Below are positions 43,858-52,869 of a stretch of DNA of 64,000 nt, piece after piece. Both the position numbers and the translations under genes were made by a program. A model generated the notes under the pieces. That model saw only the letters and a list, made by a program, of their open reading frames with translations. It was not told the DNA's origin and ran no database searches. The DNA is from Rhodopseudomonas_A palustris_F (lineage in GTDB: Bacteria; Pseudomonadota; Alphaproteobacteria; Rhizobiales; Xanthobacteraceae): positions 62,001-126,000 of the forward strand of contig NC_007925.1 in the NCBI RefSeq assembly GCF_000013745.1. Direction: 5' to 3'. Positions within the stretch are counted from its first letter, which is position 1. Every line of letters begins with the position of its first letter.

Positions 43858-44053
43858 GACTGGCTCCCGTTGATCACCGCCGCGGCGGCTTCGTTGGGAA
43901 AATTACTAGTCAGCACGCGTTTCAGGACGTCTGCGCCAAAAACCCAAAATGGTTTCGTGGCCGATCAGAATTGTTTCGCGCGCCGAGCCGGCACGAAACA
44001 TTGCGGCCAAGAAATCCAACAATATCAGTCGGATCATCCTGATCGCGCAGCGG

Positions 44054-44794
44054 TCAGGCGCGCTCGCCTGAGGGCGAAAACAGGTAGCCGCCGCCGCGGA
44101 TGGTGCGAATCACCGCCGGTTTGGTGGGGTCCGCCTCGATCTTGCGGCGGATCCGCATGATCCGCAGGTCGACGGCGCGGTCGAAGGCTTCGGCATCGCG
44201 GGCATTGGCCAATTCCAGCAACCGTTCCCGCGACAGCACCCGCTTGGGATTGGCGGCGAACACTTTCAGCAGGCCGAATTCCGACGCCGTCAACGGGTGC
44301 TCGTTACCGTCGTCGTCGCGCAGCGCCTGCGCCTCGAGGTCGAGCCATTTGGTGCCGAACCGCACCAGATGCTCCTTGGCCGGCATGACCGCCGCCGCCA
44401 CCGGCGCCGGCGCCGGCTTCGCCGGGGCGCTCCGCCGCAGCACCGAGCGGATCCGCGCCATCAATTCGCGCAACTCACACGGCTTGGCGACGTAGTCGTC
44501 GGCGCCGAGTTCGAGCCCGACCACGCGATCGATCGGGCTCGCGGTGGCGGTCAGCATGATCACCGGAACGTTGGTGCGGGCCTTCAGATCGCGGATGATC
44601 GACAGCCCGTCCTCTTCGGGCATGTTGAGGTCGAGCACCACGAGGTCGGGCACCGCGATTTCGATCGCCGCCCGCAGGCTGGCGCCGCCGTCGCACAGCG
44701 TCACGGTGAAGCCGTGCATCTTCAGATAATCGCCGACCATTTCGCGGGCCGGCGCCTCGTCGTCGACGACGATGATGTTGGGGTTCTGGCTCAT
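44054..44794 (-). CDS. OmpR/TorR-type response regulator
   Basis: A 246-residue two-domain regulator. The receiver (about 1-120) has acidic pair VVDDE, phospho-acceptor Asp in DLVVLDLNMPEEDG, Thr in MLTATA and Lys in YVAKPCELREL. An Ala/Pro-rich linker (about 125-145) connects to a winged helix DNA-binding domain (LTASEFGLLKVFAANPKRVLSRERLLELA...RAVDLRIMRIRRKIEADPTKPAVIRTIRGGGYLFS). It overlaps the hybrid kinase gene upstream by 4 bases and is the likely end point of the relay. Confidence 0.96.
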   Translation of the reverse strand: MSQNPNIIVVDDEAPAREMVGDYLKMHGFTVTLCDGGASLRAAIEIAVPDLVVLDLNMPEEDGLSIIRDLKARTNVPVIMLTATASPIDRVVGLELGADDYVAKPCELRELMARIRSVLRRSAPAKPAPAPVAAAVMPAKEHLVRFGTKWLDLEAQALRDDDGNEHPLTASEFGLLKVFAANPKRVLSRERLLELANARDAEAFDRAVDLRIMRIRRKIEADPTKPAVIRTIRGGGYLFSPSGERA

Positions 44795-46539
44795 GCGCTG
44801 GCCGCCGCCGCCGGAAGCGTAATGGTGAAGCTCGCACCCTCGCCTGGCCCCGCGCTCTCGGCGCTGACGTTACCGCCGTGCATGTCGATGATCTTCTTGA
44901 CGATCGACAGCCCGAGCCCGGTCGAACTTTCGCCGGCGGTGGGCTTGGCGGACAGCCGTTGGAAGCGGCCGAACAGCCGGCCGAGATCCTCCGGCGACAG
45001 CCCGGCGCCCTGGTCGGTGACCCGAATCACGGTGTTGTCGCCGCTGCGATCGACGATCAGCGCGATCTTGCCGCCGACCGGGCTGTATTTAATGGCGTTG
45101 CTGACCAGGTTGTCGATCGCCTCCCTGATGCGGTCGGAATCGCACACCGTGACCTGGTCCTGCGGCGCTGAGACCGTGATCTCCTGTTGCTTGTTCAGCG
45201 CCAACGGCCGATTGGCCTCGGCGACCTCGGTGACCAGCGCCGAGATGTCGACCGGTTCGCGCCGGATGGTGATGTCGAAGGCATCGGCCATCGCGTCGGA
45301 AATCAGGTGATCGACCATCGCGGTCAGCCGGCGGGTGGCGTCGCGGATATGGTCGACCTGCGCGCAGACACTCTCCTTCGCGGCGTCGGCGCCGATCAGT
45401 TCGGTCAGCATTTCGGTGCGGCCGAGGATCACGCCGAGCGGGTTCTTCAGGTCGTGCGCCACGGTGCCGAGGATTTCGTTCTTGAAGCCGTTGGCGCGCT
45501 GCAGCCGCATCCATTGCGACGACAGCCGGCGGTTGGCCTGCGACAGCGCCCGGGTCCGCTGCGCCACGCGGTCCTCGAGCTGGGCGTTGGCCTGGTTGAG
45601 CTGCTGGTAGAGGATGACGTTGTCGAACGCGATCGACAGCCGGCTGCCGAAGATCTCCACCAGCGAGCGGTCGGTGTCGGACAATTCGCGCTCGGCCTGC
45701 AACAGCACCACCACCTCGCGGCCTGAGCCGGTGCGGACGTAGAGCACGGTGCGCTGGTCGTCGAATTCGTGCTTGCGGCGCCGGAACGCGGCCTCGACCA
45801 TCTGCCGGACGTCGTTATCCAACGCGCCGGGGCCGCAGCTGCCGATGAAGCGGCGGTAGCAGCCGGACCCGGCCAGCACCGCGAAATCGTCGCAGACCTG
45901 ACCGCCGTCGCGCAGTACCAGGATGCCGGCGCAATCGACGTTGAGCAATGAGGCGATCTGGGTCAGCACGCCTTCGGCCAGCCGCTGCATGGATTTGAAA
46001 TCGTACAGCGTCGAGGCGGCGTCGATGATGATCTCCAGCCCCCGCCTGGTCTGCACCATGCGCTCGAGCTGCTGGTAGCTGCGCAGCGCCGCGGTCAGCG
46101 AGGTGAACAGCTTGTCGGCGGTCAGTTCGGTCTTGGCCTTGTAGTCGTTGATGTCGTAATCGACGATCACCCGGCGCTCCGGCGCCTGGCCGGGCTGACC
46201 GGTGCGCAGGATGATGCGCACGGTCTCGTTCTTGATGTCGTTGCGGATGTATTCGACGAGATCGAGCCCGGCGGCGTCGGTTTCCATGATGACGTCGAGC
46301 AGCACCGCGGCGATGTCGGGGTGCTCGCGCATCAGCACCCGGCCCTCCGCCGCCGAATAGGCCGACAGGATCTCCAGGGTCTGGCCGTTCAGGCAATAGT
46401 CGCTGAGCGCGAAGCGGGTGCCGTCATGCACCGCGTGATCGTCGTCGATCACCGCGACTTTCCATTTCTTGGCGCTCGATGGCTCCGGCGCGAAGCCGGA
46501 ATCGTCGATCAGTTGGAGGACATCGTCCTGCTCGGCCAT
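44791..46539 (-). CDS. Hybrid protein: receiver-DUF3369-histidine kinase
   Basis: A 582-residue soluble kinase. An N-terminal receiver (about 25-150; Asp in AAVLLDVIMETDAAGLD) is followed by a DUF3369 domain (LEIIIDAASTLYDFKSMQRLAEGVLTQIASLLNVDCAGIL..., about 165-320), a coiled coil (NQANAQLEDRVAQRTRALSQANRRL), a HisKA domain with AHDLKNPLGVILGRTEML and an HATPase with DNLVSNAIKYSPVGG, DQGAGLSPEDLGRLFGRFQRL and STGLGLSIVKK. It lacks a membrane segment. It overlaps the upstream sensor kinase gene by 31 bases, which suggests that it receives phosphate from that kinase. Confidence 0.94.
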   Translation of the reverse strand: MAEQDDVLQLIDDSGFAPEPSSAKKWKVAVIDDDHAVHDGTRFALSDYCLNGQTLEILSAYSAAEGRVLMREHPDIAAVLLDVIMETDAAGLDLVEYIRNDIKNETVRIILRTGQPGQAPERRVIVDYDINDYKAKTELTADKLFTSLTAALRSYQQLERMVQTRRGLEIIIDAASTLYDFKSMQRLAEGVLTQIASLLNVDCAGILVLRDGGQVCDDFAVLAGSGCYRRFIGSCGPGALDNDVRQMVEAAFRRRKHEFDDQRTVLYVRTGSGREVVVLLQAERELSDTDRSLVEIFGSRLSIAFDNVILYQQLNQANAQLEDRVAQRTRALSQANRRLSSQWMRLQRANGFKNEILGTVAHDLKNPLGVILGRTEMLTELIGADAAKESVCAQVDHIRDATRRLTAMVDHLISDAMADAFDITIRREPVDISALVTEVAEANRPLALNKQQEITVSAPQDQVTVCDSDRIREAIDNLVSNAIKYSPVGGKIALIVDRSGDNTVIRVTDQGAGLSPEDLGRLFGRFQRLSAKPTAGESSTGLGLSIVKKIIDMHGGNVSAESAGPGEGASFTITLPAAAASA

Positions 46540-48587
46540 GGCGGGGTCCCGTCGCTGTCAGTCTCGGCGTGAACGGCGCCGCCGGTCGCGGCGCGCGGCA
46601 TGATAATGCGAAAAATGGTGCCTTGTCCCGGCCTGGATTCCAGCATCATGCGGCCGCCGAGCTGCTGGGTGACGAGATTGTAGACGATGTGCAGCCCGAG
46701 CCCGGTGCCGCCTTCGTTGCGCCGCGTGGTGAAGAACGGATCGAACGCCTGGCGCTGCACCTCCGGCGTCATCCCGATCCCGGTGTCGGCAAAGATGATC
46801 TCGATGTCGTCGACGCCGCGCGGTCGCGCCGAAATCGAAATGCCGCCGGCGCAGCCGGCGGGGAAGGCGTGGTTGACGGCATTGAGGAACAGGTTGGTGA
46901 GGATCTGGCCGTAGGAGCCCGGGTAGCCGTCGATCAGCAGCCCCTCCGGGACGTCCAGCGACAGCGTGATCGGCGCCCGCTTCAAGACCGGCCGCAGGCT
47001 GGCGACGATCTGGTTGGTGGCTTCGTTGAGGTTGAACTGCCGCCGCTCGGCGTGCGAGCGGTCGACCGCCACCTGCTTGAAAGACTGGATCAGTTCGGCG
47101 GCGCGCTGCAGATTGGCCATCAGCTGCTGGGCGGCGTCTTTCGAGGTGCGGACGAATTCGTCGAGCTGCGAGCGGCGCAGCGGCGTGGCGGAGTGCAGCT
47201 CGGCCTCGAACTGCCCGGCCTTGCGGACGAAGGACGACGCCACCGTGAGGCTGATGCCGATCGGATTGTTGACCTCATGGGCGACGCCGGCGACCAGCCC
47301 GCCGAGCGCCGCCAGCCGTTCGGCGTCGATCAGGTTGCGCTGCGCGGCGTTGAGCTCGAGCAGCGCGCCTTCGGCCTTTTCCTTGGAGGCGCGCAGCTCG
47401 TCCTCGGCCTTGCGCTTGTCGATGGCGTTTTCGCGGAACACTTCCACCGCCCGCGCCATCGCGCCGACCTCGTCGCGGGCCGAGGTGCCGGCGACGCGGC
47501 GATCGTAGTCGCCGGAAGCGATCGCCTGCATCGCCCTCATCAGCTGCTGCAGCGGCCGCCGGATGCTGAGCGCGATCACCACACCGGCGACGATGATGAT
47601 GCCGAGAAAGATCACCGCGATCCACAGCACCTCGCGGGAAATGTCGCGCAAGGTGCGGTCGAAGGTCTCCTGCGCCTTCTGCTCGCGCTGCCGCATCTTC
47701 ACCGACAGCCCGTCGATCGCCCCGATGGTCGCGGCCTGGCTGGCGTCGATCGAATTGCGCAACAGGTCGGTGCGGCTGACCAATTGCGCCGAGAGCTGGC
47801 CGAGCCCGTCGCGCAGCGCCTCGGTGCGGATCTTCAAGCGCTCCAGCGCCATCCGCTGCAGGTCGTTGTCGGCGAATTCGATCATCACCGGAATGGTGCG
47901 TTCGATGGTCTCGGTGTTGGCGCGGGCCTGTTCGGCGGACGCGGTGGACAGCGACAGATAATAGGAATTGGCGGCGACCAGCAGCGAGGTGAAGGCCTCG
48001 CGCGATCGTCCGAGCGGCGGCCAGATCGCCGCCTCGCGGCGCCCGGTGGCGCCCTCGATGATCGAATACAGCCCGGCCATGTCCTTGGCCGGCGCCATCA
48101 CCTGCTCCTGATAGGTCTTGGTGATGGTGGTCTGCAGCGCCCGCAGGTCGCCGAAACCGTTGAGGAAGCGCTCGGTGACCCGCTCCAGTTCGTCGACCGA
48201 GCCGGACAGCATCGGATCGGTCGAGGCCCGGCTGGTCAGCGTGCCGAGCACCGCCTCCCGCAGCAACAGAATTTCGGCGAACAGTTCCGGGCTCGGCTGG
48301 TTGATGTAGCGATGGATCAGGTTCTGCAGCCGGCCGGTCTCGCTTTCCAACAGCGCCAGGATCTTGTCGGATTCCCGCACCTGGCGGACGTCGTCCCAGG
48401 CCGAACCGAGCCCCTGGAAGCCGCTCCAGATCAGCCCGGCCAGCACCAGCGCCACCGCCGAATTCAGCGCCGCGATCGACAGAATCCGCCAACGGATCGG
48501 CACCGCCCGCACCAGCCTGACGACGCCGCTTAGCGGCTTCGGCTGTGGGGCGGAGGCTTGCTCCGTTTGCTGCGTCACCGGATCCAA
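46509..48587 (-). CDS. Membrane sensor histidine kinase with helical periplasmic domain
   Basis: A 692-residue sensor. A helix at about 36-58 leads to a large helical periplasmic domain (about 60-310), resembling the TorS-type four-helix bundles; a second helix (about 313-335) is followed by HAMP (RRPLQQLMRAMQAIASGDYDRRV), a coiled coil, a HisKA with VAGVAHEVNNPIGISLTV and an HATPase with FLNAVNHAFPAG and GTGLGLHIVYNLV. It is the first gene of a three-gene relay. An orphan solute-binding protein gene lies divergently next to it, a likely sensing partner. Confidence 0.93.
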   Translation of the reverse strand: MDPVTQQTEQASAPQPKPLSGVVRLVRAVPIRWRILSIAALNSAVALVLAGLIWSGFQGLGSAWDDVRQVRESDKILALLESETGRLQNLIHRYINQPSPELFAEILLLREAVLGTLTSRASTDPMLSGSVDELERVTERFLNGFGDLRALQTTITKTYQEQVMAPAKDMAGLYSIIEGATGRREAAIWPPLGRSREAFTSLLVAANSYYLSLSTASAEQARANTETIERTIPVMIEFADNDLQRMALERLKIRTEALRDGLGQLSAQLVSRTDLLRNSIDASQAATIGAIDGLSVKMRQREQKAQETFDRTLRDISREVLWIAVIFLGIIIVAGVVIALSIRRPLQQLMRAMQAIASGDYDRRVAGTSARDEVGAMARAVEVFRENAIDKRKAEDELRASKEKAEGALLELNAAQRNLIDAERLAALGGLVAGVAHEVNNPIGISLTVASSFVRKAGQFEAELHSATPLRRSQLDEFVRTSKDAAQQLMANLQRAAELIQSFKQVAVDRSHAERRQFNLNEATNQIVASLRPVLKRAPITLSLDVPEGLLIDGYPGSYGQILTNLFLNAVNHAFPAGCAGGISISARPRGVDDIEIIFADTGIGMTPEVQRQAFDPFFTTRRNEGGTGLGLHIVYNLVTQQLGGRMMLESRPGQGTIFRIIMPRAATGGAVHAETDSDGTPPWPSRTMSSN

Positions 48588-48785
48588 TTCATGTCACCTT
48601 GCGTCGCGGTCCGCGATCCCACGCCGCGGCCCAACGCGATCGCGGCTGGACGCAGGGTACGCTGGACACGGGCGAGCACAGTTTCATATGGTTTACGTCG
48701 ATCGAGCGGATAATAAGGTTTGCCAATCTAGCAGACTGCCGGAAATGGCCAATGGGAGGCGGCGCTGAGCATCCGATCCAAGGTC

Positions 48786-50090
48786 TTGCGGGCGGCCCTG
48801 GCGCTGGGGCTGCTCGGCTTGGCCGGCAGCTCGCCGGCCCATGCGGTGATCGAAGTGGCGTGGTGGCACGCCATGTCGGGCCAGCTGAAGCTGCGGCTGG
48901 AGCAGCTCGCCGCCGACTTCAACGCCAGCCAGACCGAATTCCGCATCGCGCCGAGCTACAAGGGCAACTACACCGAGACCGTGACCGCCGCGATCTTCGC
49001 GTTCCGCTCGCACAGCCAGCCGGCGATCGTGCAGGTCAACGAGATCGGCACCGCCACCATGATGGCGGCGAAGGGCGCGGTCTATCCGGTGTTCGAGCTG
49101 ATGCGGGACGAGCAGGAGGCGTTCTCGCCCGCGGCCTATCTGCCGGCGGTCACCGGCTATTACACCGACATCGACGGCAACATGCTGTCGTTCCCGTTCA
49201 ACGCCTCGACGCCGATCCTGTACTATAACAAGTCGCTGTTTCGGAAGGCCGGGCTCGACCCCGAGCAGCCGCCGAAGACCTGGCCGGAGGTCGGCGCCGC
49301 GGCGAAGCGGCTATTGGCGGCGGGCGCCGCCTGCGGCTTCACCACCTCGTGGCCGTCCTGGATCAATATCGAGAATTTCTCCGCCTACCACAACCTGCCG
49401 CTGGCGACGCAGTCGAACGGGCTCGGCGGCTTGGATGCGGTGTTGACCTTCGACAATCCGACGGTGGCGCGCCACATCGCTCAATTGGCGGAATGGCAAA
49501 CCAGCAAGGCGTTCGACTACAGCGGCCGCGCCACCACGGCCGAGCCGCGGTTCCAGAGGGGCGACTGCGCGATCTTCCTCGGCTCCTCGGCGACCCGCGC
49601 CGACATCCTGGCTAATGCCAAATTCGAGGTCGGCTTCGGCATGTTGCCGTATTGGCCGGACGTCGCCGGCGCGCCGCAGAACACCATGATCGGCGGCGCC
49701 ACGCTGTGGGTGCTGCGCGGCCGGCCCAGCGAGGAATATCGCGGGGTGGCGAAGTTCTTCGGCTATCTGTCGCAGCCCGAGATCCAGGCGGCTTGGCATC
49801 AAAACACCGGCTACCTGCCGATCACCCGCGCCGCCTACGAGCTGACCCGGGCGCAAGGCTTCTATGACCGCAATCCCGGCACCGCGATCTCGATCGAACA
49901 GATCACGCTGAAGATGCCGACGGAGAATTCGCGAGGTTTGCGGCTCGGCTCCTTCGTGCTGATCCGCGATGTCATCGAGGATGAACTGGAGCAGGCGTTC
50001 AGCGGCAAGAAATCCGCCAAGGCGGCGCTCGGGTCCGCGGTCGAGCGCGGCAACCGGCTGTTACGGCAATTCGAACGCGCCAATCCTTGA
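48786..50090 (+). CDS. UgpB-like periplasmic solute-binding protein, orphan
   Basis: A protein of about 434 residues of the extracellular solute-binding family 1 (UgpB-like), with signal peptide (LALGLLGLAGSSPAHA) and VIEVAWWHAMSGQLKLRLEQLAADFNASQTEFRI typical of G3P/sugar binding. No permease or ATPase gene is near. The start is odd: no ATG or GTG fits; the TTG at 48786 is listed, but a GGGAGG sits 5 bases before an in-frame CTG at 48765 that would give a better signal peptide (MSIRSKVLRAALAL...). It is divergent from the sensor kinase and could deliver a ligand to it, as TorT does for TorS. Confidence 0.88.
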   Translation: MRAALALGLLGLAGSSPAHAVIEVAWWHAMSGQLKLRLEQLAADFNASQTEFRIAPSYKGNYTETVTAAIFAFRSHSQPAIVQVNEIGTATMMAAKGAVYPVFELMRDEQEAFSPAAYLPAVTGYYTDIDGNMLSFPFNASTPILYYNKSLFRKAGLDPEQPPKTWPEVGAAAKRLLAAGAACGFTTSWPSWINIENFSAYHNLPLATQSNGLGGLDAVLTFDNPTVARHIAQLAEWQTSKAFDYSGRATTAEPRFQRGDCAIFLGSSATRADILANAKFEVGFGMLPYWPDVAGAPQNTMIGGATLWVLRGRPSEEYRGVAKFFGYLSQPEIQAAWHQNTGYLPITRAAYELTRAQGFYDRNPGTAISIEQITLKMPTENSRGLRLGSFVLIRDVIEDELEQAFSGKKSAKAALGSAVERGNRLLRQFERANP

Positions 50091-50118
50091 CCGACATGGC
50101 GGGCCCAGCCGGGTTGCG

Positions 50119-51036
50119 TCACACCGCGGCGCGATTCGTTCCGAACGCACAGGCGTCGCGGCACAACACCGGCGACACCATCGCGATCAGCCGTTCGGCG
50201 GCGTCGTCGACGCTCAACCCCGCGGTGTCGAGCACGGCGGCGGCGCGCGCATAGAGCGGCTCGCGGCTTTTCAGGATGGTGCGCAATTCGTCCATCGCGG
50301 CGTGGTCGTCCGCCATCGGCCGCAGATCGCCTTGGCGGCGCACCCGCGCCATGTGTTCTTCCGGCTCCGCCTTCAGCCAGACCGCATAGAACGATGACAG
50401 CACCAGATCGAAGCTCAACGGCTCGGAGACGATGCCGCCGCCGGTTGCCAGCACCGTCAACTCCTTGCGCGCGAGAAGCTCGGTCAGCGCGGCGTGCTCC
50501 ATCCGGCGATAGCCCTCCTGGCCGTACAACGCGATGATCTCCGGCACCGACAGGCCGTTCTGCCGTTCGATTTCCTTGTTGAGTTCGACGAAGCGCCAGC
50601 CGATGTGATCGGCCAATCGCCGCCCCAGCGTCGACTTGCCGGCGCCGCGCAAGCCGATCAGCGCGATGCCGCAGAACTCCGGCAACCGCCGCGCCCCGGC
50701 ACCGAGCCGGCCCTGCCCCGACAGCACATCCCGCGCATGGGCGAGCTGCACCGGCGTCGCCCGTCGCAACAATTCGCGCAGCAACGGCCAGTCCGGCGCC
50801 GGATCAGCCGCGGGGATCAGATCCTCGGGATGACTGCCCATCGCCTGCGCCACCCGGCGCAACAGCACGATCGAGACGTTGCCCTTGCCGCTTTCCAATT
50901 GCGCGATGTAGCGCTCGGAGACCCCGGAGACTTTCGCCAACACCTTGCGCGACATGCCGCGCAGCGCCCGCGTGGTGCGGACGCGGTGGCCGAGCTGTTC
51001 GAGAAAACTCGTTTCCGACTCCGGGTGCTGATCCAT
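50119..51036 (-). CDS. BoxR-like regulator: XRE DNA-binding plus shikimate kinase-like domain
   Basis: A 305-residue two-domain protein. An XRE helix-turn-helix domain (about 12-72: LGHRVRTTRALRGMSRKVLAKVSGVSERYIAQLE) is linked to a shikimate kinase-like domain (about 120-300) with P-loop GLRGAGKST at 128-136 and GWRFVELNKEIERQNGLSVPEIIALYGQEGYRRMEH. This architecture is that of BoxR/BzdR, which respond to benzoyl-CoA. No box or bad genes are near; the neighbours handle formaldehyde. Its ligand is therefore open. Confidence 0.92.
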   Translation of the reverse strand: MDQHPESETSFLEQLGHRVRTTRALRGMSRKVLAKVSGVSERYIAQLESGKGNVSIVLLRRVAQAMGSHPEDLIPAADPAPDWPLLRELLRRATPVQLAHARDVLSGQGRLGAGARRLPEFCGIALIGLRGAGKSTLGRRLADHIGWRFVELNKEIERQNGLSVPEIIALYGQEGYRRMEHAALTELLARKELTVLATGGGIVSEPLSFDLVLSSFYAVWLKAEPEEHMARVRRQGDLRPMADDHAAMDELRTILKSREPLYARAAAVLDTAGLSVDDAAERLIAMVSPVLCRDACAFGTNRAAV

Positions 51037-51122
51037 GTCCGCAGGTTCCGATGCTGGCCGACAGCGGCAAGCAACATAATGCCGGCCTCTGGGGACAGCA
51101 AGCCAGCCTAACGGCGATATAG

Positions 51123-51134
51123 GAACTATAGTTC
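51123..51134. promoter_or_regulatory. 12-base palindrome upstream of the BoxR-like gene
   Basis: GAACTATAGTTC is a perfect palindrome in the 126-base gap between the fghA stop and the regulator start. It may be an operator for auto-regulation. It is short and AT-rich, so chance is possible. Confidence 0.35.
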
Positions 51135-51162
51135 AACGTCCGGCCGATAGCGGGGCCTGGCG

Positions 51163-52008
51163 CTACGTCCGCAGCCGTGCCGCGTGCCAACGCAGGTGAT
51201 CGTCCATGAAGGTCGAGATGAAATAGTAGCTGTGGTCGTAACCCGGCTGTCGGCGCAGCGTCAGCGCGATTCCGGCGCTGGCGCAGGCCTGTTCCAGCAA
51301 CTCCGGACGCAGCTGCAACGCGAGGAATGGATCGGCATCGCCGACGTCGACCAACAGATCGGGAAACCGCGCGCCGTCCTCGATCAGCGCCACCGCGTCG
51401 TGCGCACGCCAAGCGCCGCGGTCCTCGCCGAGATAACCGCCGAGCGCCTTGATGCCCCACGGCACCTGCGAGGGAGCGACGATCGGCGCGAACGCGCTGG
51501 CCGCGCGAAACCGCTGCGGATGGCGCAGCGCCAGCGTCAGCGCGCCGTGGCCGCCCATCGAATGGCCGAGCACCGATTGCCGATCGAGATCGGCGGGAAA
51601 ATGCGCGGCGATCAGCGCCGGCAGTTCGGTGGTGAGATAGCTCCACATCCGGTAATTCTTGGCGAACGGCTGCTGCGTGGCGTCGACGTAGAACCCGGCG
51701 CCGAGCCCGAAATCGTAAGCGCCGTCCGGATCGCCCGGCACGCCATCGCCGCGCGGGCTGGTGTCGGGGGCAACGAAGATCAGCCCGAGTTCGGCGCAGG
51801 CTTTGCGAAACTCGCCCTTTTCGGTGACGTTGGCGTGGGTGCAGGTCAGGCCGGACAGATACCACACCACCGGCAGCGGGGCGTCGTCGCGCCGCCGCGG
51901 CACGAACACCGAAAAGGTCATCGCCGTGCCGGTCTCGCGGCTTTGGTGTTTGTAGACCCCTTGGGTGCCGCCATGCGCCTGATTGAGCGAGACCGTTTCG
52001 AACGTCAT
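51163..52008 (-). CDS. fghA: S-formylglutathione hydrolase
   Basis: A 281-residue alpha/beta hydrolase that splits S-formylglutathione into formate and glutathione, last step of glutathione-dependent formaldehyde oxidation. The nucleophile elbow is GHSMGGHGAL; the family features VWYLSGLTCTHANVTEKGEFRKACAELGL and PGYDHSYYFISTFMDDHLRWHA (catalytic His) are intact. Length is usual. It lies in the same direction as gfa and the dehydrogenase gene, though a repeat separates it from gfa. Confidence 0.97.
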   Translation of the reverse strand: MTFETVSLNQAHGGTQGVYKHQSRETGTAMTFSVFVPRRRDDAPLPVVWYLSGLTCTHANVTEKGEFRKACAELGLIFVAPDTSPRGDGVPGDPDGAYDFGLGAGFYVDATQQPFAKNYRMWSYLTTELPALIAAHFPADLDRQSVLGHSMGGHGALTLALRHPQRFRAASAFAPIVAPSQVPWGIKALGGYLGEDRGAWRAHDAVALIEDGARFPDLLVDVGDADPFLALQLRPELLEQACASAGIALTLRRQPGYDHSYYFISTFMDDHLRWHAARLRT

Positions 52009-52054
52009 GAGTGTGGGATTCCTTCGACGAAAATGCGCTGCCTATCAAGGCCTG

Positions 52055-52185
52055 GTGTCCCGGACGCGAGCAGCGCGCAGCGCTGCGACGCGAGCCGGGA
52101 CCGTTCCAAGCGCTGCCGCCGTAACGGCCCCGGCTCGCACTCCAGCACGCCGCCAAGGCGGCGTCCTGCAGTGCGTCCGGGGCAC
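52055..52185. repeat. Dispersed repeat, copy B
   Basis: It has the same ends (GTGTCCCGGAC, GTCCGGGGCAC) and core (GAGCCGGGACCGTT ... CCGTAACGGCCCCGGCTCG) as the copy at 39778-39895, with different loop sequences. It lies between fghA and gfa. Confidence 0.8.
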
Positions 52186-52220
52186 GCTGCTAACACGAGC
52201 GCGCCCGCTGTGGCCGGTAA

Positions 52221-52790
52221 TCAGGCGGCTTTTTGCTGCGACTTGGCCACCGAGGTGGCGATCGCGTCCATCAGTCCCGGCGACAGGCAATCATAGGGCT
52301 CCAGCCCGAGCTCCTTCAGCCGGGCGCGGATGCCAGGCATCTCCGACGGATCGACGCCGGATTCGATCACCGAGGAGACGAACGCGGCGAATTCCGGCGC
52401 CGCCGAACCGCCCTCCTGGAACAGCTCGGGATGGATGAAATCGAGCCCGTAGAACGGATGCGATTTGTTTTCGATGCGGCCGTACATATGGGTGCCGCAG
52501 ACCTTGCAGGCATGGCGCTGGATGGTCGCCGAGGCGTCGACCACGTGCAGCTTGTCGCCGTTCTCCAGCACGGTGACGTTGTCGCGCGGCACCACCGCGA
52601 CCACCGAGAAGGTGGCGCCGTCCGGCTTCCAGCATTTGGTGCAGCCGCAGGCGTGATTGTGGGCGACGTCGCCCTTGATGCCGACCTTGACCGGCCGGTC
52701 CTGGCATTTGCACACCAGGGTTCCGCCGGCAAAGCTGCCCGAGCCCTGCTTCACGCCTTGATCGACCGCGGGATGGATATGAACAGTCAT
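52221..52790 (-). CDS. gfa: S-(hydroxymethyl)glutathione synthase
   Basis: A 189-residue zinc protein that speeds the joining of formaldehyde and glutathione. Zinc-binding cysteines are seen in CKCQ, CGCTKCWKP and CKVCGTHMYG, matching the Gfa/centromere protein V fold. Length fits the family. It follows the class III dehydrogenase gene by 79 bases on the same strand. Confidence 0.96.
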   Translation of the reverse strand: MTVHIHPAVDQGVKQGSGSFAGGTLVCKCQDRPVKVGIKGDVAHNHACGCTKCWKPDGATFSVVAVVPRDNVTVLENGDKLHVVDASATIQRHACKVCGTHMYGRIENKSHPFYGLDFIHPELFQEGGSAAPEFAAFVSSVIESGVDPSEMPGIRARLKELGLEPYDCLSPGLMDAIATSVAKSQQKAA

Positions 52791-52869
52791 GAGTCATTCC
52801 TCCTTGTTGTGTTGTTGATTATTCAGTCTGTCATCGTCTCCTGGCTGGACGGACGGCTTGGGTCGAAGA

